A stretch of DNA of 64,000 nt from Paracoccus sp. SCSIO 75233. Lineage in GTDB: Bacteria > Pseudomonadota > Alphaproteobacteria > Rhodobacterales > Rhodobacteraceae. A program made the translations under genes and the position numbers. Under the pieces are notes generated by a model that did not search any database, had not been told where the DNA came from, and saw only the letters and a program-made list of their open reading frames with translations. Below, one piece after another: positions 36,800 through 46,084 of the stretch. Where the stretch lies: NCBI RefSeq assembly GCF_027912675.1, contig NZ_CP115757.1:868001-932000 (forward strand), in the 5' to 3' direction. How positions within the stretch are numbered: the stretch's first letter is position 1; each line of letters begins with the position of its first letter.

Positions 36800-37905
36800 C
36801 GACGCCTGCGACATTTCTGCCCGGTCCCAGCTTCGATGCGCTTCCGTTGCCCGGGCTGATGCTGGACGGCGATGACCGGCTGGTCGGGATCAACGATGCC
36901 GCCGAGCTTTGGCTGAACCTGTCGCGGCGCGTCGCACTTGGTCATCGGCTGCGTGACGAGGTGATCGAGCAGCGGATGCGTGTCACCCCCGCCCTGTGCC
37001 CGCTGATCGAACGTGTGCGGGCGGAGCAGGGCCAGATGGGACGGCCCCGCGTCCGGTTCGAGCTTGGCGACCGGGCAGGCGGTCACAGCCCGCGTTTCGG
37101 GGATGTGCATCTTGGCCCCGCGCCGGATCAGGTTGAAAACGGCGTTACGGTGCTGATTGCGCCGACCGATGCCGCCGACGGGATGGAGCCGGGACATGCC
37201 GCCCGCAAGGCCGCGCGTCAGGCCATCGGCATGGCGGATATGCTGGCCCATGAAATCAAGAACCCGCTGGCCGGGATACGCGGCGCGGCGCAGCTTCTGT
37301 CGATGAGCGCGGCGGAGGAGGATCGCGAATTCACCGATCTGATCGTGGCGGAATCGCGGCGCATCGTCTCGCTTCTCGATCAGGTGGAGCGGTTCGGGGA
37401 CACCACGGCCCCCGATCTCCGCCCGGTCAATCTCCATGATGTGCTGGAGCGCGCACGCCGCTCGGCAGAGCTGGGCTTTGCCCGCAATCTTGAGGTGGTG
37501 ACGGAGTATGATCCGTCCCTGCCGCACGCGCTTGGCGATGACGATCAGCTTATGCAGGTGGCGCTGAACCTGCTCAAGAACGCGGCAGAAGCCCTTGGGC
37601 AGGGCGGTCATGGGCGGCTGATCCGCATCCGCAGCTTCTATGACGGGGCGCTGAGGCTGGCGCCGAGTGCCGAGTGTCCGCGTGGCCGCGCGCTGCCGCT
37701 TCAGGTGGAGATCGAGGATGACGGTCCCGGCATTCCCGACGCCATCGCCGCGCAGATCTTCGAACCCTTCGTATCGGGGCGGGAAAACGGCACCGGGCTG
37801 GGCCTCGCCCTCGTCTCCAAAATCATCACCGATCATGGCGGTTGGTTGCGCGTGGAGTCGCGACCGGGCCGGACGGTATTTCGCATCTCTCTGGCAAAGG
37901 CTTGA
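36796..37905 (+). CDS. ntrB: Nitrogen regulation sensor histidine kinase NtrB
   Basis: 369 residues, cytoplasmic. An N-terminal PAS-like domain (about 10-125) is followed by the dimerisation/phosphoacceptor helix with H152 in MLAHEIKNPLAGIRGAAQLL, the N box LLKNAAEAL, and ATP-lid motifs DDGPGIP and GTGLGLALVSKI. NtrB phosphorylates or dephosphorylates NtrC in response to PII. ATG 36796 overlaps the dusB stop (ATGA); an earlier in-frame start at 36778 lies inside dusB. ntrC follows 3 bp after its stop. Confidence 0.95.
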   Translation: MTTPATFLPGPSFDALPLPGLMLDGDDRLVGINDAAELWLNLSRRVALGHRLRDEVIEQRMRVTPALCPLIERVRAEQGQMGRPRVRFELGDRAGGHSPRFGDVHLGPAPDQVENGVTVLIAPTDAADGMEPGHAARKAARQAIGMADMLAHEIKNPLAGIRGAAQLLSMSAAEEDREFTDLIVAESRRIVSLLDQVERFGDTTAPDLRPVNLHDVLERARRSAELGFARNLEVVTEYDPSLPHALGDDDQLMQVALNLLKNAAEALGQGGHGRLIRIRSFYDGALRLAPSAECPRGRALPLQVEIEDDGPGIPDAIAAQIFEPFVSGRENGTGLGLALVSKIITDHGGWLRVESRPGRTVFRISLAKA

Positions 37906-37908
37906 CCG

Positions 37909-39345
37909 ATGGACGGAACCATTCTTATCGCAGATGACGACCGGAGCATCCGGACCGTGCTGACCCAGGCGCTGAGCCGCGCCGGGTGCCGGGTTCATGC
38001 GACAGGAAGTCTTCAGCAACTGATGAAATGGGTCGAGGAGGGCCGGGGCGATCTGGTCGTCACCGATGTGATGATGCCGGATGGCAACGGGATCGACCTG
38101 ATACCGGGCATTCGCCGTGTGCGCCCCGAATTGCCGGTCATCGTGATCTCGGCGCAGAACACCATCGTGACGGCCATCCGCGCGACGGAGGCGGAGGCGT
38201 TCGATTACCTGCCCAAACCGTTCGATCTGCCGGATCTTTTGGCGCGCGCGCGCGAGGCGCTGTCGCGCCGCCCCCGGAAATCGGAACTAACGGTGGAGCC
38301 GAAACCGACCCAGCCACGCAATCCCGAAACCGCCGACCCCGAATTCCCGCTGATCGGTCATGCGGCGTCCATGCAGGCGCTGTTCCGGCTGGTGGCCAAG
38401 CTGCTCAACGCCGATCTGCCGGTCATGGTGATCGGGCAGGCGGGTGTCGGCAAGACGACGATCGCGCGCGCCCTGCATGAGTTTTCCGAACGCAGCCATG
38501 CCAATCTTGTCGTCATCACGCCAGCCGACGGCGCGCCGGACAGCCTGTCCGCTGCCCTGGCCGAGGCTGAGGGCGGCACGCTTCTGGTCGAGAACCCGGC
38601 GGGGTTTTCACCGACCGCCCAGACCAGATTGCTGGCGTTGCTGGAGCAATCCGACGGGCGCGGCACCGGGCCAAGGCTGATCTCGACCGCCGGACCCGAT
38701 CCGCAAGACGATGTGCAGGAGGACCGGCTGCGTCCCGATCTCTATTACCGCCTCGCCGGGGCGACGGTCCCGGTGCCACCTCTCTCGGCCCGACGCGATG
38801 ACATTCCCGCACTGGCCCAGCACCTGATGACCCGCACGGCCGGTCAGGGGCTGGCGGCGCGGGAATTGCCGGAAGACACGCTGGCCGAACTGCGCAACAT
38901 GGATTACCCGGGCAATGTCCGGCAGCTTGAAAACCTGATCCGGCGGCTCGCCCTGACAGGTTCCGGGCCGGTCACGCTGGCGGAGCTGAATGAGCTGCGC
39001 GCGCAGGACGCGCCGCCGGCTTTTCACAAAACCGTGTCCACCCAGCGTCATCCGGCGGCGCGGCAGGCAGCAGATGGTCAGGGCGGCAGCGCCTCGCAGC
39101 TTTCGGGATCGGTGGCGGAGCATCTGCAGCGCTATTTCGACCTGCACGGAGATTCCCTGCCGCCGCCGGGGCTTTACGACCGGATCCTCCGCGAAATCGA
39201 GGTGCCGCTGCTGGAAATCTCGCTCGATGCGACCGGGGGAAATCAGCTTCGCTGCGCCGAGTTGTTGGGGATCAACCGGAACACGCTGCGTAAGAAACTC
39301 AGCGAACTGAATATTCAGGTGACACGCCGCCGCCGAGTGATGTAA
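37909..39345 (+). CDS. ntrC: Nitrogen regulator NtrC, sigma-54-independent type
   Basis: 478 residues. The receiver domain has phospho-acceptor D53 (VVTDVMMPDGNG). The AAA+ region keeps Walker A GQAGVGKT (176-183), but the stretch that should hold GAFTGA is deleted (IT-PADGAPDSLSAALAEAEGG) and Walker B is degenerate (LLVENPAG instead of xFLDEIGD). The C-terminal Fis-type helix-turn-helix (CAELLGINRNTLRKKLSEL) is intact. Rhodobacter capsulatus NtrC is known to lack GAFTGA and to activate sigma-70 RNA polymerase with ATP binding but not hydrolysis. The same mode is inferred here. Confidence 0.95.
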   Translation: MDGTILIADDDRSIRTVLTQALSRAGCRVHATGSLQQLMKWVEEGRGDLVVTDVMMPDGNGIDLIPGIRRVRPELPVIVISAQNTIVTAIRATEAEAFDYLPKPFDLPDLLARAREALSRRPRKSELTVEPKPTQPRNPETADPEFPLIGHAASMQALFRLVAKLLNADLPVMVIGQAGVGKTTIARALHEFSERSHANLVVITPADGAPDSLSAALAEAEGGTLLVENPAGFSPTAQTRLLALLEQSDGRGTGPRLISTAGPDPQDDVQEDRLRPDLYYRLAGATVPVPPLSARRDDIPALAQHLMTRTAGQGLAARELPEDTLAELRNMDYPGNVRQLENLIRRLALTGSGPVTLAELNELRAQDAPPAFHKTVSTQRHPAARQAADGQGGSASQLSGSVAEHLQRYFDLHGDSLPPPGLYDRILREIEVPLLEISLDATGGNQLRCAELLGINRNTLRKKLSELNIQVTRRRRVM

Positions 39346-39429
39346 AACGGTCACAGGGGGCGTGTAATCCGTCGCTCCTTTGCAACAAGACGCCGGTCCG
39401 AAGCGGCGCAGAACCGAGCAGAGTGGGGC

Positions 39430-41694
39430 ATGGCGGCATCCGGCCTGACAACATTGCGCGCATCGCGTCTGGCTGACCGTCTGGCGCGGGTCGCGGCCCA
39501 GCGGCGGCTGAGAACCGCTGCGACATTGGTGCTGGTCGTTGCTGCGCCGGTGCTGGCTTTGCTGACGATCATCGTGCTTGGCACGGTCGGGATCACCGGC
39601 GGTTCGCGCTGGCTCAGCTTCGTGCTGGTGCTCGATTTCGCTTATATGCTGGTGCTTCTCGGGCTGGTGCTGATGCGGCTGGCGCAGATGGCGGCGGCGC
39701 GGCGGCGCTCCCGCGCGGGATCGCGGCTGCATTCGCGGCTGGTCGGGATTTTTGCGCTGATCGCAATGGTGCCGACGGTGCTGGTGGCGCTGTTTGCCGG
39801 GCTGGTCATCAATATCGGGCTGGAGGGCTGGTTCTCCAACCGCGTGCGCGAGGTGGTGACGAACGCCCAATCCGCCGCGATTGCCTATCAGCAGGAGCAC
39901 CGCGAGGACCTGAGCGAGGACGCGCTGAACATTGCCGCCGTCCTGCGCCGCGCGGCCACGGCTGACCCGCTGATCGACGATGGCGAATTGCGGGTCATCA
40001 TGACCGCCCAGCAATCCGGCACGCAGCGCGGCCTGCGCGAGGCCTATGTGATCGATGCAGCGGGCAGCATTCATGCGCGCGGCGAGCGGTCCTATGATTT
40101 CTGGTATGTGCGTCCCTCGCCGGAGGAATTCGACCGTGCGCGGGCTGACGGGCTGGTGCTGATCGAGGATTGGGACCAGAACGCCTTCCGCGCCCTCGTC
40201 GCGCTGCCGCCTTTGGCGGACCGGTTCCTGTATGTCGCGCGTGACGTGGACGGGCGGCTGCTGAGCCTGCTTGATGACACGCGCGAGACCATCAGCGAAT
40301 ACCGCCAGCTTGAGCAGGATCGCGGGCGGCTGCTGTTCGAGTTCTCGCTGGTCTATCTGGGTTTCGCTTTGCTGCTGATCGCGGCGGCCATGTGGCTGGC
40401 GCTGTGGTTTGCCGAACGGCTGTCGCGGCCCATCGGGCGGCTGGCGGAGGCGTCGGAGCGTGTCGGTGAGGGCGATCTCGATCTGCAAATCCCCGAGGCG
40501 GATACCGGCGATGAAATCCAGACCCTCGGGCAAAGCTTCAACCGCATGACCCGCCAGCTCAAGGCGCAGCGCGATCAGCTTGTCGAAGGGCACCGGGCCA
40601 GCGAAGAACAGCGGCGGCTGTTCGATTCCGTTCTGTCCAGCATCACCGCCGGCGTTATCGGGCTGGATGAAAATGGCGAGGTCGATTTCATGAACCGCTC
40701 CGCCATGCGGATGGTCGGGGTCGATCCGGCGCGGGATCATGACCGTCCGCTGGGGGAGGTCGTGCCGGAATTCGCGCCGCTTCTGGAACGGCTGTCCGGC
40801 ACGGTCAACGACTCGGTGCAGGACGAAATCCGGCTGGTCCGTGACGGGCATATGGAAAGCCTGCTGGTGCGGCTGGCGATGCGTCACGGTGCCGATGGCG
40901 GGCTGGAGGGCTATGTGGTCGCCTTCGACGATGTGACCGAACTGGTCAGCGCGCAGCGCATGGCGGCCTGGGGCGATGTCGCCCGCCGGGTTGCGCATGA
41001 GATCAAGAACCCGCTGACCCCGATCCAGCTTTCCGCCGAACGGATGCGGCGCAAATTCAGCAAGATCGTGCCCGAGGGGGAAGAACGCGCGTCGGTCGAT
41101 TCCTATGTCGAAGTGATTATCCGACAGACCAACGATCTGCGCCGGATCATCGACGAATTCTCCCGCTTCGCACGGATGCCCGAACCCGACCGGCGCGAGA
41201 CCGACATTGCCAAGCTGCTGCGCGACACCGTGCTGTTGCAGGAGGACGCGCTGCGGGCCGAACTGGTCACCGATATTCCGACCGACCCGGTGCGGATCGA
41301 CTGCGATGCGACGATGATGGCGCAGGTCTTTACCAATCTGCTGAAAAACGCCTCCGAAGCGATTGACGATCTGCGCGATGAACCGCCGGAGGGGTGGTCG
41401 CCGCGCATCGATATCACGCTGGAAGAAAGCCCCGATGCGGTTGCGATCCGCATCACCGATAACGGCCCCGGACTGCCCGAGGACCGCACCCGGCTGTTCG
41501 AGCCTTATGTGACGCTGAAATCCGGCGGCACCGGGCTGGGTCTGCCAATCGTCAAGAAGATCGTCGAGGAACATGGCGGCAGCTTTGTTCTGACCGATGC
41601 ACCAGAACGCGGCGCGCTGGCCGAACTGCGCCTGCCCCGTGAACGCAACCCCGTGCGTATTGCGCGCAAAAACAAAGAGCAGGACGTGACATGA
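39430..41694 (+). CDS. ntrY: Nitrogen/redox sensor histidine kinase NtrY
   Basis: 754 residues. Membrane segments lie at about 30-52, 62-84 and 105-130; a periplasmic region and a further segment at about 305-327 lead into HAMP (ERLSRPIGRLAEASERV), PAS (about 395-505) and the kinase with H523 in VAHEIKNPLTPIQLSAER, LLKNASEAI and GTGLGLPIVKKIV. NtrY pairs with NtrX and is linked to nitrogen and envelope/redox control in alphaproteobacteria. An 84-bp gap separates it from ntrC, and it may have its own promoter. ATGA overlaps ntrX. Confidence 0.94.
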   Translation: MAASGLTTLRASRLADRLARVAAQRRLRTAATLVLVVAAPVLALLTIIVLGTVGITGGSRWLSFVLVLDFAYMLVLLGLVLMRLAQMAAARRRSRAGSRLHSRLVGIFALIAMVPTVLVALFAGLVINIGLEGWFSNRVREVVTNAQSAAIAYQQEHREDLSEDALNIAAVLRRAATADPLIDDGELRVIMTAQQSGTQRGLREAYVIDAAGSIHARGERSYDFWYVRPSPEEFDRARADGLVLIEDWDQNAFRALVALPPLADRFLYVARDVDGRLLSLLDDTRETISEYRQLEQDRGRLLFEFSLVYLGFALLLIAAAMWLALWFAERLSRPIGRLAEASERVGEGDLDLQIPEADTGDEIQTLGQSFNRMTRQLKAQRDQLVEGHRASEEQRRLFDSVLSSITAGVIGLDENGEVDFMNRSAMRMVGVDPARDHDRPLGEVVPEFAPLLERLSGTVNDSVQDEIRLVRDGHMESLLVRLAMRHGADGGLEGYVVAFDDVTELVSAQRMAAWGDVARRVAHEIKNPLTPIQLSAERMRRKFSKIVPEGEERASVDSYVEVIIRQTNDLRRIIDEFSRFARMPEPDRRETDIAKLLRDTVLLQEDALRAELVTDIPTDPVRIDCDATMMAQVFTNLLKNASEAIDDLRDEPPEGWSPRIDITLEESPDAVAIRITDNGPGLPEDRTRLFEPYVTLKSGGTGLGLPIVKKIVEEHGGSFVLTDAPERGALAELRLPRERNPVRIARKNKEQDVT

Positions 41695-43073
41695 GCGATA
41701 TTCTGATCGTGGATGACGAAAAGGATATCCGTGAGCTGATTGCGGATATTCTTCAGGACGAGGGCTTCGCCACCCGCCTCGCCGCCAATTCCGACGAGGC
41801 GGTCGAGGCGCTGAACGAGGCCGAACCGGCGCTGATGATCCTCGATATCTGGCTGAAGGACAGCCGGATGGACGGGATCGACATTCTCAAACAGGTCAAA
41901 CGCAACAACCCCGATGTGCCGGTGATCATCATCTCCGGCCACGGCAATATCGAGATCGCCGTCGCCGCCATCCGGCAGGGCGCCTATGACTTCATCGAGA
42001 AACCCTTCAACATCGACCAGCTTCTCGTCGTCATCAATCGCGCGATGGAGGCGAACCGGCTTCGCCGCGAAAACACCCAGCTTAAGCGCGGCGATGTGAA
42101 ACCGGCAGAGATGCTCGGCGCGTCGGCGGCGTTCCGGCGGCTGCGCGATCAGCTCGACAAGCTGTCGAAATCGAATGGCAGGGTGATGCTGACCGGCCAG
42201 CCCGGCGCGGGCAAGGAGCTCTCGGCCCGCTATATCCACGCCCACAGCCCGCGCGCAGAGGCCCCCTTTGTCGTCGTCCCTTGCGCCACGATCGAGCCGG
42301 AGCGGATGGAGGAGGTGCTGTTCGGCCGCGAAACCCCCGATCGCGGGGTGGAGCCGGGGCTGCTGGAACAGGCGCATGGCGGCGTGATCTATTTCGACGA
42401 GGTCGCCGATATGCCGCTCGGCACCCAGCCCAAGATCCTGCGCGTGCTGACCGAACAGCAATTTGCCCGCGCCGGCGGCTCCGACAAGGTGCGGGTCGAT
42501 CTGCGGGTGATCTCCTCGACCAATCGCGACCTGCCCGCGGAAATCGCCGCGGGCCGGTTCCGGCAGGAGCTTTATGACCGGTTGAATGTCGTCCCGCTCG
42601 CAGTGCCGTCGCTGTCGGAACGGCGCGAGGATATTCCGTCGCTCGCCCGCCACTTCATGCAGCTTGTGCATGAGGAGCAGGGCCTGCCGGTGCGCGAACT
42701 GACCGAGGACAGCGAAACCGCGCTTCAGGCAATGGATTGGCCCGGCAATATCCGCCAGCTTCGCAACGTGATCGAACGGGTGCTGATCCTGGCCGAAGAC
42801 AGCGGCCCGATCCAGCCCGCCGAGTTGCAGGGACAAAGCGCCGAGGGCGAGGGCGCGGATACGCTCACCCTCGGTCCGCGCATCACCGCCCTGCCGCTGC
42901 GTGAAGCGCGCGAATTGTTTGAGCGGGAATATCTGGTCAACCAGATCAACCGTTTCGGCGGCAATATCAGCCGCACCGCCCAGTTTGTCGGCATGGAGCG
43001 CAGCGCGCTGCATCGCAAGCTGAAATCGCTCGGCGTGGTCGGTGGCCGCGCCATGGAAGAAGAAAACGCCTGA
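41691..43073 (+). CDS. ntrX: NtrC-family response regulator NtrX, lacking GAFTGA
   Basis: 460 residues. The receiver has D52 (MILDIWLKDSRMDG). The AAA+ domain has Walker A GQPGAGKE (169-176) and intact Walker B VIYFDEVADM (232-241). Where GAFTGA is expected, after EEVLFG, the sequence is RETPDRGVEPG, so sigma-54 contact is unlikely. The C-terminal helix-turn-helix is present (ISRTAQFVGMERSALHRKLKSL). Unlike the neighbouring NtrC, ATP hydrolysis residues look preserved. ATG 41691 overlaps the ntrY stop. A 12-bp-stem terminator follows immediately. Confidence 0.95.
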   Translation: MSDILIVDDEKDIRELIADILQDEGFATRLAANSDEAVEALNEAEPALMILDIWLKDSRMDGIDILKQVKRNNPDVPVIIISGHGNIEIAVAAIRQGAYDFIEKPFNIDQLLVVINRAMEANRLRRENTQLKRGDVKPAEMLGASAAFRRLRDQLDKLSKSNGRVMLTGQPGAGKELSARYIHAHSPRAEAPFVVVPCATIEPERMEEVLFGRETPDRGVEPGLLEQAHGGVIYFDEVADMPLGTQPKILRVLTEQQFARAGGSDKVRVDLRVISSTNRDLPAEIAAGRFRQELYDRLNVVPLAVPSLSERREDIPSLARHFMQLVHEEQGLPVRELTEDSETALQAMDWPGNIRQLRNVIERVLILAEDSGPIQPAELQGQSAEGEGADTLTLGPRITALPLREARELFEREYLVNQINRFGGNISRTAQFVGMERSALHRKLKSLGVVGGRAMEEENA

Positions 43074-43077
43074 ACGA

Positions 43078-43107
43078 AACCGGCGCGGCAATGACGCCGC
43101 GCCGGTT
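43078..43107 (+). terminator. Terminator of the ntr cluster
   Basis: AACCGGCGCGGC-AATGAC-GCCGCGCCGGTT is a perfect 12-bp stem starting 5 bp after the ntrX stop, followed by TCGCTCTTC. It closes the dusB-ntrBCYX operon. Confidence 0.8.
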
Positions 43108-43141
43108 TCGCTCTTCATCCTGGCGGAAATATCCCGGGGGT

Positions 43142-43160
43142 CCGGGGGCAGCGCCCCCGG
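43142..43160. repeat. Rhodobacterial GC hairpin repeat, likely terminator of the minus-strand transglycosylase
   Basis: CCGGGGGC-AGC-GCCCCCGG with the flanking GGCGGAAATATCCCGGGGGT is a short element I recognise from the ends of many Rhodobacteraceae genes. On the minus strand the hairpin is followed by GGATATTTCC, so it may end the gene at 43171. Distinct from the two-hairpin repeat family at 25.2-25.6 kb. Confidence 0.6.
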
Positions 43161-43170
43161 TCCTGCGGTC

Positions 43171-44433
43171 TCAGGTCCGGTCCTGCAATTGCTTCAGCAG
43201 GGTTGTGTTGGCGTAACCATCCGGCTCCACCCCGATCCGGCGCTGGAATGCCTTGATCCCGGCAATCGTGTTTTCACCGATGGCCCCGTCCGGTTCACCG
43301 ACATTATAACCCAGACGGTTCAGCCGCCGCTGCACCTCTTCCTTCTGGTTATGGGTGAGCGAGCCCGCCGCGCGCGGGAAGCTGCCGACGATGCCGGGCC
43401 CGCCGCTGATCCGGTTGGCCAGCATGGCCACGCCCAGCGAATAATTGTCGGAGGCGTTATAGGCCCGCAGCGCCATGAAGTTGCGGGTCACGAGGAAGGC
43501 CGGACCCTGCTGCCCCGCCGGTGCGATGATCCCGCCCGAGGGCAGGCTGCGCCCGTCGATGGCGCGCACGCCCTGAGCCGCCCATGCGCTGCCCGATTTG
43601 GTGTTGCTGCGCCCGGTCTGGCCGTAATTGAAGCCTTGCGGCAAGCGCACCTCGACGACAGCGGGAAGGCCGGTGACCCAGCCGGAGCGTTTCAGATAGG
43701 CAGCGGTCGAGGCCAGCGAATCCGTCGGGTCGTCCGACCAGATGTCGCGGCGTCCGTCGCCGTTGAAATCGACCGCATAGGCCAGATAGGAGGTCGGCAT
43801 GAACTGGGTGTGCCCCATGGCCCCGGCCCAGCTTCCCAACATGCCCGAGGGGTTCACATCGCCCGCCTGAATGATCTTCAGCGCCGCGATCAGCTGGTTC
43901 GAGAACATCTCGCCCCGCCGTCCGTCATAGGCCAGCGTTGCCAGCGACGGGATGATCTGCATCTTGCCGCGATTGCCGCCGAAATTGGACTCCATGCCCC
44001 AGATCGCCATGACGATATATTTATCGACGCCGTAGCGGTTTTCGATCTGGTTCAGCAGCCCGGCATAGGTCCCGGCCAGCCCGCGACCCTTCGTCGTGCG
44101 GCTGTCAGAGGCGGCGCTGTCGAGATATTCCCAGACGGGTCGGTTGAACTCGGCCTGACGGCGATCCAGCCGGATAACCTCGGGGTTGTAGCGCGCGATG
44201 CTCATGGCGTTGTCATACACCGCCGGGCTGACCCCGGAGGAGATGGCGCGCGACCGGAAGCCCCGGATCCAGTTCTGCAAACCGGCCTCGGACGCCGGGG
44301 AGGCCTGCGGGATCGGGTCCGGCACCGTGCCCGCGCCGGTTGTGGAGACGGAGCCGACCGGTGCTGCGCCACATGCTGCCAGAACAGCGACGGCTGCCGC
44401 CGACATCGTCAGTCTGAGATAGGTTGTTTTCAT
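43171..44433 (-). CDS. Lytic murein transglycosylase B-type lipoprotein
   Basis: 420 residues. The lipobox VLAAC gives Cys21. The SLT_2/MltB domain (about 50-345) has the catalytic E148 in AIWGMESNFGG, and MGHTQFMPTSYLAYAVDFNGDGRRD. A C-terminal PG_binding_1 domain (about 358-418; QRRLNRLGYNVGEPDGAIGE) anchors it to peptidoglycan. It cuts glycan strands in the periplasm. ATG 44433 follows AGGAAG; the longer frame upstream is non-coding. This is the second lytic transglycosylase in the window and is unlinked to other wall genes here. Confidence 0.93.
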   Translation of the reverse strand: MKTTYLRLTMSAAAVAVLAACGAAPVGSVSTTGAGTVPDPIPQASPASEAGLQNWIRGFRSRAISSGVSPAVYDNAMSIARYNPEVIRLDRRQAEFNRPVWEYLDSAASDSRTTKGRGLAGTYAGLLNQIENRYGVDKYIVMAIWGMESNFGGNRGKMQIIPSLATLAYDGRRGEMFSNQLIAALKIIQAGDVNPSGMLGSWAGAMGHTQFMPTSYLAYAVDFNGDGRRDIWSDDPTDSLASTAAYLKRSGWVTGLPAVVEVRLPQGFNYGQTGRSNTKSGSAWAAQGVRAIDGRSLPSGGIIAPAGQQGPAFLVTRNFMALRAYNASDNYSLGVAMLANRISGGPGIVGSFPRAAGSLTHNQKEEVQRRLNRLGYNVGEPDGAIGENTIAGIKAFQRRIGVEPDGYANTTLLKQLQDRT

Positions 44434-44536
44434 TGCTTCCTGCCCGTTGAAGGTGATTTGCCGCCACGATAGCGCAGCCGCGTCACAAGGAAAACACTCT
44501 GGTTCGGCTGAGGCCCGCCGGGCGGAATGCCGCGTA

Positions 44537-44863
44537 TCACTTTTGCTTGTCCGGCCTGTCGAAGAGCGGGTCCATCTGCGCGATGATGACGGAATTTTCA
44601 TCCAATGCCCGCTGCATGAGGTCGCGATCCTCCGCGCCGATCTCGTGCCCCTCGGCCTCGCGTTCCGCGACAGTGCCGTAGCCGGTGACCTCCAGCGGGG
44701 CCAGATCGGCCTGTTTCAGTATGGCGACGGTTTCGCGCACCGCCTCCTCCTCGTCGATGCCGGAGGCGTAGCACAGCAGCGCCGCCCCGGTCGCGCCTTT
44801 CGGCAGGCCGTCCTCTTTCGTGCGCCCGACCTGCACCAGCAGCGTATAGACTTGTTGCGCCAT
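44537..44863 (-). CDS. Small conserved hypothetical protein
   Basis: 108 residues, acidic, no signal peptide. It begins MAQQVYTLLVQVGRTKEDGLP and contains GATGAALLCYASGIDEEEAVRETV, a ferredoxin-like alpha/beta pattern, and a helical C-terminus (RDLMQRALDENSVIIAQMDPLFD). The start at 44863 is taken because it gives the compact protein; an upstream extension would overlap the divergent ybaK gene. The function is not recognised. It is divergent from ybaK with only 40 bp between them. Confidence 0.75.
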   Translation of the reverse strand: MAQQVYTLLVQVGRTKEDGLPKGATGAALLCYASGIDEEEAVRETVAILKQADLAPLEVTGYGTVAEREAEGHEIGAEDRDLMQRALDENSVIIAQMDPLFDRPDKQK

Positions 44864-44903
44864 CCGCGTCCCCTTAACTTCGCCCTCAACAAGGGAGTGC
44901 TGG

Positions 44904-45371
44904 ATGAGCAAGAGTTTGGCAAGGGTCGAAGCGGCCCTGAAGGATGCGGGGATCGAGACCGAAATCCGCGAGGTGGGCGATGCGCGCACGGCTGCGGATG
45001 CGGCGGCGGCGGTTGGTTGCGGGATCGACCAGATCGCCAAGTCGATCATTTTCCGTGGTGAAGACAGCGGCCATGTCGTGCTGTTTCTGACTGCTGGCGG
45101 CAACCGGGTCGATGCGGAGAAGGCGACAGCGATTGCGGGTCAGAAGCTTGGCAAGGCGGATGCCGCGCTGATCCGGGCGGAGACCGGCTTTGCCATTGGC
45201 GGGGTCGCGCCGCTTGGGCATCTGTCCGAAATCGCCGCCTATCTTGACCCGCGCCTGACCGAGTTCGACGTGGTCTGGGCCGCTGCCGGAACCCCGCGAC
45301 ATGTCTTTGCGATCTCGCCCGCCGATCTGATCCGCGTCAGCGCCGCGCAAATGGCGGATTTCACCGCCTGA
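44904..45371 (+). CDS. YbaK/ProX-type aminoacyl-tRNA deacylase
   Basis: 155 residues of the YbaK/EbsC fold that hydrolyses mischarged aminoacyl-tRNAs (commonly Cys- or Ala-tRNA-Pro). The landmarks are GCGIDQIAKSIIFRG, carrying the key lysine, GGNRVDAEKATAIAG and TGFAIGGVAPLGH, followed by VWAAAGTPRHVFAISPADL. Which tRNA is edited cannot be told. The stop and the recO start overlap by one base (TGATG), so they are probably co-translated. Confidence 0.92.
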   Translation: MSKSLARVEAALKDAGIETEIREVGDARTAADAAAAVGCGIDQIAKSIIFRGEDSGHVVLFLTAGGNRVDAEKATAIAGQKLGKADAALIRAETGFAIGGVAPLGHLSEIAAYLDPRLTEFDVVWAAAGTPRHVFAISPADLIRVSAAQMADFTA

Positions 45372-46084
45372 TGGAGTGGCGGGGCGAGGGCACGGTGATC
45401 TCGCGCCGGCCGCATGGGGAACATGCGGTGCTGCTGGATATTCTCACCGAGGACGCCGGGCGGGTCAGCGGCATGGTGCCGGGCGGGGCCTCGCGGAAGC
45501 GGGCGGCCGTGTTGCAGCCGGGAAACCGCGTTGCCGTCACCTGGCGGGCACGGAACGAGGATCAGCTTGGCACATTCTCCGCCGAACCCGCCGGGGCGCG
45601 GCCGGGGCTGCTGCAAAATGCCGCGGCTCTGGACGGGATGAACGCGACCGCAGCCCTGCTGCGCTTTGCCCTGCCGGAACGCGATCCGCATCCGGTTTTG
45701 GCCCGAACGTCAGAGGCGCTCTGGGACGCAATGGATGCCGGGGCCGACTGGGCGGGGGATTATGTGCATTGGGAAATGCGGCTGCTGGAGGAGATGGGCT
45801 TCGGTCTCGACCTCACGCAATGCGCGGTGACCGGCGCGCGGCAGGGGCTGTCCTATGTCAGCCCCAATTCCGGGCGCGCCGTCACGGCTGAGGCGGCAGG
45901 CGAATATGCGCCGCGCCTGCTGCGCCTGCCGCAAATGCTCGGCGGGCCGCCCAGCAATGACGATATGTCACATGCGCTGCGCCTGACCGGGCATTTTTTG
46001 CATGGCTGGCTGGCGGGGTCGCATGTTGGCAAACCCCTGCCAGCCGCCCGTGACCGGCTGGTGGCCCGGCTTACGCGGGGCTGA
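45371..46084 (+). CDS. recO: DNA repair protein RecO
   Basis: 237 residues. RecO anneals strands and, with RecR/RecF, loads RecA onto SSB-coated DNA. The N-terminal OB fold (GTVISRRPHGEHAVLLDILTEDAGRVSGMVPGG) and the helical C-domain (WEMRLLEEMGFGLDLTQCAVTG) are typical. Only one cysteine remains where many RecO proteins have a four-Cys zinc site, as is common in proteobacteria. It is coupled to ybaK by overlap. Its 3' end overlaps the convergent META gene by 14 bp. Confidence 0.92.
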   Translation: MEWRGEGTVISRRPHGEHAVLLDILTEDAGRVSGMVPGGASRKRAAVLQPGNRVAVTWRARNEDQLGTFSAEPAGARPGLLQNAAALDGMNATAALLRFALPERDPHPVLARTSEALWDAMDAGADWAGDYVHWEMRLLEEMGFGLDLTQCAVTGARQGLSYVSPNSGRAVTAEAAGEYAPRLLRLPQMLGGPPSNDDMSHALRLTGHFLHGWLAGSHVGKPLPAARDRLVARLTRG

